Shown one piece after another: positions 22,446-30,685 of a stretch of DNA of 43,224 nt. Origin of the DNA: Pseudomonas frederiksbergensis (GTDB lineage: Bacteria; Pseudomonadota; Gammaproteobacteria; Pseudomonadales; Pseudomonadaceae); assembly GCF_017114915.1 (NCBI RefSeq), contig NZ_JAAUOE010000008.1, positions 132,737 through 175,960 on the forward strand. Reading direction: 5' to 3'. Under the pieces are notes generated by a model, which was not told where the DNA came from, searched no databases, and saw only the letters and a list, made by a program, of their open reading frames with translations. Position 1 is the first letter of the stretch. The number at the start of each line of letters is the position of its first letter. The translations under genes were made by a program, and so were the position numbers.

Positions 22446-22519
22446 AAGATCGCAGCCTTCGGCAGCTCCTACACAGGGTTATGCGTACACCTGTAGGAGC
22501 TGCCGAAGGCTGCGATCTT
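22446..22519. repeat. REPIN of a second family between djlA and DUF3530 gene
   Basis: A perfect 28-base inverted repeat: arms 22446-22473 (AAGATCGCAGCCTTCGGC...) and 22492-22519, separated by 18 bases. The arms are preceded and followed by a further short pair (CAAAGCA / TGCTTTG). The core differs from the other REPINs in the window (TGTAGGAGCTGCCGAAGGC against TGTAGGAGCGAGGCTTGCC), so two REP families coexist. It lies between convergent genes and could terminate both. Confidence 0.9.
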
Positions 22520-22528
22520 TTGCTTTGC

Positions 22529-23518
22529 TCAGTCCGCGGTCTGCGGATTCAACCAACCGCGCACCCGGCGCACCAACTGCTCTTGCTCAGTTGTGGCATT
22601 GCCCGGCAGCGCCTTGAGCGATACCTGGCTGAACGCCGAGGTCTTCAAGCGTTTGTTGGCTTGCAAGCGTTCCAGTGCCGCATTGCGATCCAGCGGCTTG
22701 TCCATATAAAAAATGTCGGCGACAGGCAGCTTGATCGTCGGCGTCAATTCGGCCAGCCCGGGTTTCGCGGTAACGGGCTTTTGGGCGGCGATCATCACGA
22801 ACTTCTCGACTTGCGATGGCTGTTTCTCGCTCAGATAACGGGCGGCCCAATAAGCACCGGTGCCATGCCCCAACACGACGATACGGCGAGCGCTTTGCTG
22901 TTCGGCGTAGGCGATGGCCGCATCGATGCGAGCGAAGATTCGTTCGGCATCGGCTTTGGTCTGTTCTTCGGTGGTTTCGACGATGGCCTTGTCAGCCACC
23001 TCCGCTTCGCCGCCGGCCGCCTGTTCGATGGGCGCTGCGGTGGTGGAATCTTTGCTGCCGGAATCAGGCGTTTTGGGCGCTGGCGCCACTTCGGCGATAC
23101 GCGGCGCAATGGCTTCGCTTTGCAGGTCCGGCAAGGTGATACTCAGGCTGCTCCACTCGGCGTCCGGCAATTGGCGGCGCAATGGGCCGATCGCTTGCGG
23201 CCAGTCAACGGTTTCGCCGGCCCCCGGGATGATAATCACCGCGCCTTTGGGCTCGGCGGTATTGGCCGGTTTCCACAGGGCGAGAAAGGTGTCGGTGCCG
23301 GCTTGCAGTTGTTGCTGTTCCTGCGCAGGGATTTGTCGCTCAAGTGCTGTCGCTTCTTCCTGACTACGCTCAAGCAGCGGCTGGCGTTCGACCGGTTTTT
23401 CTTCGGCGGGTTTTTCCGCAGTGGCTGGTGCCGGGTCGGCCGCCTCGACGGAAAAGACGCACGGCAGGATCAGCGACAGGCACAATGCTGGCAGTGCCAG
23501 GCGGTAGACAGGGGGCAT
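22529..23518 (-). CDS. Secreted DUF3530 alpha/beta-hydrolase-like protein
   Basis: A 329-residue protein with an N-terminal signal sequence (LALPALCLSLILPCVFSVEA, cleavage near residue 26), an acidic Pro/Glu/Ala-rich linker, then a DUF3530 domain. The hydrolase fold is suggested by GAVIIIPGAGETVDWP and the nucleophile-elbow-like VVLGHGTGAYWAARYL (GHGTG). The usual Ser of GxSxG is replaced by Thr, so catalysis is uncertain. An insertion rich in Ala/Pro/Thr/Glu lies at about residues 130-165. The substrate is unknown. It is divergent from agtS, with 73 bases between starts. Confidence 0.8.
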   Translation of the reverse strand: MPPVYRLALPALCLSLILPCVFSVEAADPAPATAEKPAEEKPVERQPLLERSQEEATALERQIPAQEQQQLQAGTDTFLALWKPANTAEPKGAVIIIPGAGETVDWPQAIGPLRRQLPDAEWSSLSITLPDLQSEAIAPRIAEVAPAPKTPDSGSKDSTTAAPIEQAAGGEAEVADKAIVETTEEQTKADAERIFARIDAAIAYAEQQSARRIVVLGHGTGAYWAARYLSEKQPSQVEKFVMIAAQKPVTAKPGLAELTPTIKLPVADIFYMDKPLDRNAALERLQANKRLKTSAFSQVSLKALPGNATTEQEQLVRRVRGWLNPQTAD

Positions 23519-23591
23519 CGGATATTCCAGGCCAGAAGTTATTCCGGCAGCCTAATGGGTTGGTCAGTATTTGTCAGTGTGTGAGACTTCG

Positions 23592-25982
23592 ATGATGCAT
23601 TTTCGCTGCCTGTGGGTTATCGGCTGTTTGTGGTTTCCCTTGATGGGCTGGGCGGCGCCCGCGCCACCGGCGCACGTTGTGTCATTGTCTTCGGCGCAAC
23701 AGCAATGGCTGGCGCAGCATGACGAGCTGCGGGTCGGGGTGGTGTTGCAAGCACCCTATGCCCAATACGATCGCCGCCTGCAGCGCCTGTCCGGGGTGAA
23801 CATCGAGTTGATGAAGTGGCTGGCCAAGGCGCTCAAGGTCGAGTTGAGCTGGCGCAATTACCCCGATCTTGTGCAACTGGAAGCCGCCGCGCGTGAAGGC
23901 GATATCGATATCGCGCCGGGGCTGACGCAAACCCCGGCGGGTTTACGGCTCTGGCAATTTTCCGATCCGTACATGCGGGTGCCGCAATTGGTGGTCAGCG
24001 ACCAGAAGAGCACCGGTGTGGTGGAGCTGGAAAAGCTCGACAGCCAGACCCGCGTCGCCGTGCGCATGCCCAGCGTCACCGCCGATTTTTTGCGTAGCAC
24101 CTATCCCCATCTGAACCTGCAAGGCGTGCCTCTGGAGCGCCAGGCACTGCAATTGTTGTTGAGTCAGCAAGCCGGTTACGCCGTGGTCGATGAAGCGCAG
24201 TTCGGGCGTCTGTCTGTCGAGCCGGAGTTCTCCGGGCTGGTTGTGGTGGGCGACATCGGTTTCCCGCAGCTGCTGCGAGTGGCCACGCGTCGGGACTGGC
24301 CGGAGTTGGCTGGCATCGTCGAAAACGCGTTGCGGGCGATCCCGGCCAAGGATCTGGAGCAACTGCACAATCAATGGCTGCAACCCAAGTACCCGCGGCT
24401 GTCCGAGTCGCCGGGTTTCTGGAAAAACCTTTGCCTGCTGTTGCTGGTGTTGCTGCTGAGCAGCCTGGCCATTGTGTTTTGGCAGCGTCGTCAGCAGCAC
24501 GGTCTGGAGCAACGTTTGCTGGCGGCGCGCGAAGACATCGCCCTGCGCGAGGCCAGTGAAGAGGCCTTGCGCCTTACGCAGTTTTCCATCGATCAAAGCA
24601 CCGTCGGCATCCTTTGGGTCAACTGGGACAGCCATGTGCGCTACGCCAACCGTGCAGCCGAAACCATGCTCGGTTACTCGGCGGGCGGGATCATTGATCG
24701 GCCATTGATCGATTTCGAGCCCGACTTGCACATGGACCGCTGGCTGAACCTGTGGAAGCGTGCCCGGGCCAGTGAGGAAGGGCCGCTCAGTTTCGAAACC
24801 AATTGTGTGCGGGCCGATGGCAGTATTCTGCCGGCGGATGTTTCGTTGAGCTTCTTGCGTTTTCGCGACGGCGAATACCTGGTGGTTTACCTCAATGACG
24901 TCACCGAACGTCGTCGCGCCCTGGCCGCGTTGCAGGAAAGCGAAGCGAGATTGCAAGGCATCGCCGCCAACGTCCCCGGACTGGTCTTTCGTCTGGAGCG
25001 CGCGCCGGTGACCGGGCAGATCGACTTTGCCTACATCAGTGAAGGCAGCGAGAGCCTGGTGGGGTATTCGCCGGCCACCCTGGCCCAACGGGACAAAGGC
25101 CTGCGCAGCCTGGTGCATCCGGACGACAAGGCCAGTTATCACCAGACCCAGGACCATGCGCTGGATACCGACAGCGACTGGTCGTGGCAGGGGCGGATTC
25201 TGACCCGTCAGGGCGAACAGCGCTGGGCCGAGATCAAGGCGATCACCCGTCGCCTCGAAGACGGCGCCTATGTCTGGGATGGGATCGTCTGGGACATCAC
25301 CGAAAGCAAGCGCATCGAACTGGAACTGGCCAGTTCCCGCGAGCAATTGCGCGAGTTGTCCGCGCACCTGGAGAGCGTGCGGGAAGAGGAAAAGGCGCGG
25401 ATTGCCCGGGAAGTTCACGACGAGTTGGGGCAGATGCTGACCGTGTTGAAGCTGGAAACGTCGATGTGCGAACTGGCCTACGCCCAGCTCGATCCGGGCC
25501 TGCATGAGCGCTTGAACAGCATGAAGCGTTTGATCGCGCAGCTGTTTCAACTGGTGCGCGATGTGGCTACGGCGCTGCGGCCACCGATTCTCGACGCCGG
25601 GATCGCCTCGGCCATCGAGTGGCAGGCCCGGCGGTTCGAGGCGCGCACGCAGATTCCGTGTCTGGTGCAGGTGCCGGATAACTTGCCGGTGCTCAGCGAT
25701 GCCAAGGCCATCGGGCTGTTCCGCATCCTTCAGGAAGCGCTGACCAATGTCATGCGCCACGCCCAGGCGCATACTGTTGAACTGACGCTGGCCCTTGAGG
25801 GCGATGAACTTTGTCTGACTGTCAGCGATGATGGCGTAGGATTTGTCGCCGCCACTGGCAGGCCGACATCCTTTGGCTTGGTCGGGATGCGTGAGCGAGT
25901 GTTGATCATGGGCGGGCAGTTGTTGCTGGAGAGTGAGCCGGGGGAGGGGACGACCCTGACGGTGCGAGTGCCGCTGGATTGA
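23592..25982 (+). CDS. agtS: AgtS-like sensor histidine kinase with periplasmic binding-protein domain
   Basis: Membrane sensor kinase of 796 residues from ATG 23592 (a TTG seven codons upstream is also open). Order: signal peptide (MMHFRCLWVIGCLWFPLMGWAA opens it), periplasmic SBP_bac_3 solute-binding domain (about 30-265), transmembrane helix (about 276-298), and two PAS domains (about 330-440 and 460-590). A HisKA_3 dimerisation segment follows, with phospho-acceptor His609 in REVHDELGQM, then a NarL-type ATPase (LTNVMRHAQAH, SDDGVGF). It is followed by agtR and the agtABCD importer, the gene order of P. aeruginosa PA0600-PA0606. There AgtSR controls 4-aminobutyrate and 5-aminovalerate uptake. 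Ligand identity here is inferred. Confidence 0.82.
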   Translation: MMHFRCLWVIGCLWFPLMGWAAPAPPAHVVSLSSAQQQWLAQHDELRVGVVLQAPYAQYDRRLQRLSGVNIELMKWLAKALKVELSWRNYPDLVQLEAAAREGDIDIAPGLTQTPAGLRLWQFSDPYMRVPQLVVSDQKSTGVVELEKLDSQTRVAVRMPSVTADFLRSTYPHLNLQGVPLERQALQLLLSQQAGYAVVDEAQFGRLSVEPEFSGLVVVGDIGFPQLLRVATRRDWPELAGIVENALRAIPAKDLEQLHNQWLQPKYPRLSESPGFWKNLCLLLLVLLLSSLAIVFWQRRQQHGLEQRLLAAREDIALREASEEALRLTQFSIDQSTVGILWVNWDSHVRYANRAAETMLGYSAGGIIDRPLIDFEPDLHMDRWLNLWKRARASEEGPLSFETNCVRADGSILPADVSLSFLRFRDGEYLVVYLNDVTERRRALAALQESEARLQGIAANVPGLVFRLERAPVTGQIDFAYISEGSESLVGYSPATLAQRDKGLRSLVHPDDKASYHQTQDHALDTDSDWSWQGRILTRQGEQRWAEIKAITRRLEDGAYVWDGIVWDITESKRIELELASSREQLRELSAHLESVREEEKARIAREVHDELGQMLTVLKLETSMCELAYAQLDPGLHERLNSMKRLIAQLFQLVRDVATALRPPILDAGIASAIEWQARRFEARTQIPCLVQVPDNLPVLSDAKAIGLFRILQEALTNVMRHAQAHTVELTLALEGDELCLTVSDDGVGFVAATGRPTSFGLVGMRERVLIMGGQLLLESEPGEGTTLTVRVPLD

Positions 25983-26030
25983 AAATCGGACGATCTTTTC
26001 GGCTTCAACGCTATAAATGAGGAGAGGCAA

Positions 26031-26660
26031 GTGATCCGTGTACTGGTAGCCGAAGACCACACCATCGTTCGCGAAGGCATCAAGCAATTGATCGGCCTGG
26101 CCAAGGACTTGCAGGTAGTCGGGGAGGCGAGCAATGGCGAGCAGTTGCTCGAGACCTTGCGCCATGTTCCCTGCGAAGTGGTGTTGCTGGACATCTCCAT
26201 GCCCGGGGTCAACGGCCTGGAGGCGATTCCACGGATTCGCGCCTTGAACAATCCGCCGGCGATTCTGGTGCTGTCGATGCACGACGAAGCGCAAATGGCC
26301 GCGCGGGCGCTGAAGGTCGGCGCCGCGGGTTACGCGACCAAGGACAGCGATCCGGCGTTGCTGCTGACGGCGATCCGCAAAGTCGCGGCGGGCGGGCGCT
26401 ACATCGACCCGGAACTGGCCGACCGGATGGTGTTCGAAGTCGGCCTGACCGATGCGCGGCCGTTGCACTCGCTGCTGTCGGAGCGTGAATTCTCGGTATT
26501 CGAGCGCCTGGCCCAGGGCGCCAACGTCAACGACATCGCCCAGCAATTGGCCTTGAGCAGCAAAACCATCAGTACCCACAAGGCGCGGCTGATGCAGAAA
26601 CTCAACATCACCTCCCTGGCCGAACTGGTGAAGTACGCCATGGAGCACAAACTGCTCTGA
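26031..26660 (+). CDS. agtR: AgtR-like NarL/FixJ-family response regulator
   Basis: A 209-residue response regulator starting at GTG 26031, with a strong GGAGAGG upstream. The receiver domain has phospho-acceptor Asp54 (VVLLDISMPGVNG) and the acidic pocket AEDHT. The C-terminal LuxR-type helix-turn-helix is DIAQQLALSSKTISTHKARLMQKL. It is the cognate partner of the kinase 48 bases upstream. The P. aeruginosa homologue (PA0601) has also been implicated in responses to N-acetylglucosamine/peptidoglycan; whether that applies here is unknown. Confidence 0.84.
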   Translation: MIRVLVAEDHTIVREGIKQLIGLAKDLQVVGEASNGEQLLETLRHVPCEVVLLDISMPGVNGLEAIPRIRALNNPPAILVLSMHDEAQMAARALKVGAAGYATKDSDPALLLTAIRKVAAGGRYIDPELADRMVFEVGLTDARPLHSLLSEREFSVFERLAQGANVNDIAQQLALSSKTISTHKARLMQKLNITSLAELVKYAMEHKLL

Positions 26661-26681
26661 TCCAGGTTTCACTACGGATTC

Positions 26682-26755
26682 TGTAGGAGCGAGGCTTGCC
26701 CGCGAAGCTTTTGGCGCCAGTGAAAACGCCTTCGCGGGCAAGCCTCGCTCCTACA
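26682..26755. repeat. REPIN between agtR and agtA
   Basis: Perfect 25-base inverted arms at 26682-26706 (TGTAGGAGCGAGGCTTGCC...) and 26731-26755, separated by 24 bases. It starts 21 bases after the agtR stop and probably ends or stabilises the agtSR transcript. The remaining 240 bases up to agtA hold no gene and include the palindrome listed next. Confidence 0.92.
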
Positions 26756-26874
26756 GGGGCCGTGTCGGCATGTCCAATTGCGACATGCATGTAAAGCCGC
26801 TTTTGCCGGTTCTTGCTGCTTGCAGCTCACCACCTGTCGCCATCACGAATCGACATATCCATCCCCGCCATCCT

Positions 26875-26892
26875 TGTAGGGCAATCCCTACA
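26875..26892. promoter_or_regulatory. Perfect palindrome upstream of agtABCD, candidate AgtR operator
   Basis: TGTAGGG-CAAT-CCCTACA is a perfect 7-base inverted repeat centred about 118 bases before the agtA start. NarL-type regulators bind short inverted repeats with small spacers, and the regulator gene is adjacent. A weak -10-like element follows at 26960-26965 (TAGGCT) and another at 26917-26922 (GATTCT); the latter would place the palindrome near -45. It could instead be a decayed REP end, since REPs here also begin TGTAGG. Confidence 0.4.
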
Positions 26893-27001
26893 CGCAACCT
26901 TCCATCCGGCTGAGGTGATTCTCTCCTGCGCCCCGATTTGCGCGGCTCCCAGCGTCCACTAGGCTTAGTCCACAGCAGTCATCAATAACAAAGGTGTGGG
27001 T

Positions 27002-28126
27002 ATGAGCCAGGTTGATTCAAGCGCAGGGGCCAGCGATATTCTGGTCAGCTTTCGTGGAGTGCAAAAGAGCTACGACGGCGAGAACCTGATCGTCAAAGAC
27101 CTCAACCTGGATATTCGCAAAGGCGAGTTCCTGACCTTGCTCGGGCCGTCCGGCTCCGGCAAGACCACCAGTCTGATGATGCTCGCCGGCTTCGAAACGC
27201 CGACCGCCGGGGAGATTCAACTGGCCGGGCGTTCCATCAACAACGTGCCGCCGCATAAACGCGACATCGGCATGGTGTTCCAGAACTATGCGTTGTTTCC
27301 GCACATGACCGTGGCCGAGAACCTGGCGTTCCCGCTGACCGTGCGCGGCTTGAACAAAAGCGACGTCAGTGACCGGGTCAAGCGTGTGCTGAGCATGGTT
27401 CAGCTCGACGCTTTCGCCCAGCGCTATCCGGCACAACTGTCCGGCGGTCAGCAGCAGCGTGTGGCCCTGGCTCGCGCCCTGGTGTTCGAGCCGCAACTGG
27501 TGCTGATGGACGAACCCCTCGGCGCGTTGGACAAACAACTGCGCGAACACATGCAGATGGAAATCAAACACCTGCACCAGCGCCTCGGCGTGACCGTGGT
27601 CTACGTGACCCACGACCAGGGCGAAGCCCTGACCATGTCCGACCGTGTCGCCGTATTCCACCAAGGCGAGATCCAGCAGATCGCGCCACCGCGCACGCTC
27701 TATGAAGAGCCGAAAAATACCTTCGTCGCCAACTTCATCGGCGAGAACAACCGCCTCAACGGCCGCTTGCACAGCCAGACCGGCGACCGCTGCGTGGTCG
27801 AGCTCGGTCGCGGTGAAAAGGTCGAGGCGCTGGCGGTCAACGTCGGCAAGACCGGCGAACCCGTCACGCTGTCGATTCGTCCGGAACGCGTGAGCCTCAA
27901 TGGCTCGAGCGAGTCCTGTGTCAACCGCTTCTCAGGGAGGGTGGCGGAATTCATCTATCTGGGCGACCACGTCCGGGTTCGCCTGGAAGTCTGCGGCAAG
28001 ACCGACTTCTTTGTGAAACAACCGATTGCCGAGCTCGATCCCGCGCTGGCTGTCGGCGACGTGGTACCGCTTGGCTGGCAGGTCGAACACGTTCGCGCGC
28101 TCGACCCACTTCTAGAGGCGCATTGA
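27002..28126 (+). CDS. agtA: ABC importer ATPase AgtA (4-aminobutyrate/5-aminovalerate uptake)
   Basis: A 374-residue nucleotide-binding subunit of the polyamine/opine-type importer family. Walker A is GPSGSGKTTS, the signature is LSGGQQQRVALARAL and Walker B is LVLMDEPLGALD. A C-terminal TOBE domain (about 290-370) is present, as in PotA-like proteins. I chose ATG 27002 because AAGG is seven bases upstream; an in-frame GTG two codons earlier is the alternative. It heads the importer operon after the agtSR pair. The substrate is assigned from the P. aeruginosa agt locus. Confidence 0.85.
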   Translation: MSQVDSSAGASDILVSFRGVQKSYDGENLIVKDLNLDIRKGEFLTLLGPSGSGKTTSLMMLAGFETPTAGEIQLAGRSINNVPPHKRDIGMVFQNYALFPHMTVAENLAFPLTVRGLNKSDVSDRVKRVLSMVQLDAFAQRYPAQLSGGQQQRVALARALVFEPQLVLMDEPLGALDKQLREHMQMEIKHLHQRLGVTVVYVTHDQGEALTMSDRVAVFHQGEIQQIAPPRTLYEEPKNTFVANFIGENNRLNGRLHSQTGDRCVVELGRGEKVEALAVNVGKTGEPVTLSIRPERVSLNGSSESCVNRFSGRVAEFIYLGDHVRVRLEVCGKTDFFVKQPIAELDPALAVGDVVPLGWQVEHVRALDPLLEAH

Positions 28127-28175
28127 TCGCCCCCTGCTTCACCAACACCAACCCTGCACGTGGAGAGAACAATAA

Positions 28176-29219
28176 ATGTTGAGATCCCTGAAATTCACCG
28201 CCCTGGTCGTCGGCATGATGGGTGCGGCACACGCAATGGCGGCGGGCCCGGACCTGACCGTGGTGTCCTTTGGCGGGGCTAACAAGGCAGCGCAGGTCAA
28301 AGCCTTCTACGCACCGTGGGAAGCGGCGGGCAACGGCAAAATCGTCGCCGGCGAATACAACGGTGAGATGGCCAAGGTCAAAGCCATGGTCGACACCAAG
28401 AGCGTGTCCTGGGACCTGGTGGAAGTTGAATCGCCAGAATTGTCCCGTGGTTGTGACGAAGACATGTTCGAGCAACTCGACCCGGCGCTGTTCGGCAAGA
28501 GCGAAGACTTCGTCAAAGGCGCTATCCAGCCGTGCGGCGTGGGCTTCTTCGTGTGGTCGACCGTGCTGGCCTACAACGCCGACAAGCTGAAAACCGCACC
28601 GACCAGCTGGGCTGATTTCTGGGACACCAAGAAATTTCCGGGCAAGCGCGGCCTGCGCAAGGGCGCCAAGTACACCCTGGAATTCGCACTGATGGCTGAC
28701 GGCGTTGCACCGAAAGACGTCTACAAGGTGCTGGCCGGCAAGGACGGTCAGGACCGCGCGTTCAAGAAACTCGATGAGCTCAAGCCAAGCATCCAGTGGT
28801 GGGAAGCCGGCGCTCAACCGCCGCAATACCTCGCCTCCGGTGACGTGGTCATGAGCTCGGCCTACAACGGCCGGATCGCGGCGGTACAGAAAGAAAGCAA
28901 CCTGAAAGTGGTGTGGAACGGCGGCATCTACGACTTCGACGCGTGGGCGATTCCAAAAGGCCTGGACAAGACCCGTGCCGAAGCGGCGAAGAAATTCATC
29001 GCGTTCTCGGTGCAACCGCAGCAACAGAAGACCTACTCGGAAAACATCGCCTACGGCCCGGCCAACACCCAGGCTGTACCGCTGCTGGCCAAGGATGTCT
29101 TGAAAGACATGCCGACCACCCCGGAAAACATCGCCAACCAGGTGCAGATCGACGTCAGCTTCTGGGCTGACAACGGCGAGCAACTGGAGCAGCGCTTTAA
29201 TTCCTGGGCTGCAAAATAA
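28176..29219 (+). CDS. agtB: ABC importer periplasmic binding protein AgtB
   Basis: A 347-residue extracellular solute-binding protein (family 1, PotD/PotF-like). The signal peptide is MLRSLKFTALVVGMMGAAHA, followed by mature DLTVVSFGGANKAAQ. It has WDLVEVESPEL, YNADKLKTAPTSWADFWD and WAIPKGLDKTRAEAAKKFI, common to this family. The start has GGAGAG. It follows agtA by 49 bases, and a REPIN separates it from the permease genes. Confidence 0.85.
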   Translation: MLRSLKFTALVVGMMGAAHAMAAGPDLTVVSFGGANKAAQVKAFYAPWEAAGNGKIVAGEYNGEMAKVKAMVDTKSVSWDLVEVESPELSRGCDEDMFEQLDPALFGKSEDFVKGAIQPCGVGFFVWSTVLAYNADKLKTAPTSWADFWDTKKFPGKRGLRKGAKYTLEFALMADGVAPKDVYKVLAGKDGQDRAFKKLDELKPSIQWWEAGAQPPQYLASGDVVMSSAYNGRIAAVQKESNLKVVWNGGIYDFDAWAIPKGLDKTRAEAAKKFIAFSVQPQQQKTYSENIAYGPANTQAVPLLAKDVLKDMPTTPENIANQVQIDVSFWADNGEQLEQRFNSWAAK

Positions 29220-29245
29220 GACCACCCCGTGGGCTTATCCACTCT

Positions 29246-29336
29246 TGTAGGAGCGAGGCTTGCCCGCGAAGACGTCAGCACATTCAACATCAATGTTGAC
29301 TGACACGCCGCTTTCGCGGGCAAGCCTCGCTCCTAC
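29246..29336. repeat. REPIN inside the agt operon (agtB-agtC)
   Basis: Perfect 25-base inverted arms at 29246-29270 and 29312-29336, with an internal palindrome (TCAACAT-CA-ATGTTGA) in the 41-base loop. It lies 26 bases after agtB and 89 before agtC, all on one strand, so it is within the presumed transcript. Such hairpins can protect the upstream mRNA from 3' decay, as known for malE in E. coli. Confidence 0.92.
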
Positions 29337-29425
29337 AGGGGGGATGTGTAGTTATCAAGAACAGAGGTGGCCTTGCGGTCACGGAATGCCGCCTCTGTAA
29401 CGATCAAAGATTTCCGGAGTACGCC

Positions 29426-30673
29426 ATGGCCACCGCCATTCCCCTGAACGCGGGCACCGACCCCACCTTGAAGCAGCGGCTCAAGCACGCCGAGCGGATC
29501 AACCGCTGGAAAGCACAAGCCTTGATCGCGCCGTTGGTGCTGTTTCTGTTGCTGGTGTTCCTGGTGCCGATCGTGGCGCTGCTCTACAAAAGCGTCGGTA
29601 ACCCCGAAGTGGTCGGCACCATGCCGCGCACCGTGGCAGCCATCGCCAGTTGGGATGGCCGAGGCTTGCCGGCTGAGCCTGTGTACAAGGCCGCCAGCGA
29701 AGACCTCGCCGAAGCCCGCAAGAATCAGACCTTGGGCGACTTGTCCAAGCGCTTGAACATGGAGTTGGCCGGCTACCGCAGCCTGCTGACCAAAACCGCA
29801 CGCGCCTTGCCGTTCGCCACGGAGCCGGCTTCTTATAAAGCCGCGCTGGAAGGCCTGGACGAGCGTTGGGGCGATCCGGCCTATTGGCAGGTCGTGCGCC
29901 GCAATACCAGTAATGTGACGCCTTATTACCTGTTGGCCGCCGTCGACCACCGTATCGACGACCTCGGCGAACTGGCCCGGGCCACGCCCGATCAGGCGAT
30001 CTACCTCGACATCTTTGCCCGTACGTTCTGGATGGGCCTGATCATCACCGTGATCTGCCTGGTGCTGGCCTATCCATTGGCCTACCTGTTGGCGAACCTG
30101 CCCGCGCGGCAAAGCAACCTGTTGATGATTCTGGTGCTGTTACCGTTCTGGACCTCGATTCTGGTGCGGGTCGCCGCGTGGATCGTGTTGCTGCAATCGG
30201 GCGGCTTGATCAATAGCGGCCTGATGGCCATGGGTGTCATCGATAAGCCGCTGGAGCTGGTATTCAACCGCACCGGGGTCTACATCTCGATGGTGCACAT
30301 CCTGCTGCCGTTCATGATTCTGCCGATCTACAGTGTGATGAAAGGCATCTCGCCGACTTACATGCGTGCGGCGATTTCCCTGGGCTGCCACCCGTTCTCC
30401 AGTTTCTGGCGGGTGTACTTCCCGCAAACCTATGCCGGTGTCGGCGCCGGTTGCCTGTTGGTGTTCATCCTCGCCATCGGTTACTACATCACCCCGGCGC
30501 TGCTGGGCAGCCCGAACGATCAGATGGTCAGTTATTTCGTCGCCTTCTACACCAATACCAGCATCAACTGGGGCATGGCGACCGCGCTCGGTGGGCTGTT
30601 GCTGCTGGCGACCGTGGTGCTTTATCTGATTTACAGCTGGTTGGTGGGCGCCAGTCGCCTGCGCCTGAGCTAA
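29426..30673 (+). CDS. agtC: ABC importer permease AgtC (long form with periplasmic insertion)
   Basis: A 415-residue PotB-like inner-membrane permease. After a first transmembrane helix (LIAPLVLFLLLVFLVPIVAL, residues about 33-52) comes a hydrophilic stretch of about 135 residues, presumably periplasmic. Five more helices follow, beginning TFWMGLIITVICLVLAYPLA. The cytoplasmic coupling loop AAISLGCHPFSSFWRVYFPQ is the EAA motif. Typical PotB proteins are about 280-300 residues; the difference is the insertion. The start has CCGGAG. The next gene starts 12 bases after its stop. Confidence 0.85.
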   Translation: MATAIPLNAGTDPTLKQRLKHAERINRWKAQALIAPLVLFLLLVFLVPIVALLYKSVGNPEVVGTMPRTVAAIASWDGRGLPAEPVYKAASEDLAEARKNQTLGDLSKRLNMELAGYRSLLTKTARALPFATEPASYKAALEGLDERWGDPAYWQVVRRNTSNVTPYYLLAAVDHRIDDLGELARATPDQAIYLDIFARTFWMGLIITVICLVLAYPLAYLLANLPARQSNLLMILVLLPFWTSILVRVAAWIVLLQSGGLINSGLMAMGVIDKPLELVFNRTGVYISMVHILLPFMILPIYSVMKGISPTYMRAAISLGCHPFSSFWRVYFPQTYAGVGAGCLLVFILAIGYYITPALLGSPNDQMVSYFVAFYTNTSINWGMATALGGLLLLATVVLYLIYSWLVGASRLRLS

Positions 30674-30685
30674 GGGGAGAATGAA

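Noticed and set aside
23943..26741. A 932-codon open frame on the minus strand, antisense to agtS and agtR.
   Set aside because: It covers two clearly homologous genes in the opposite direction, has no recognisable domain and no ribosome site, and is explained by the high-GC third-position bias of the real genes.
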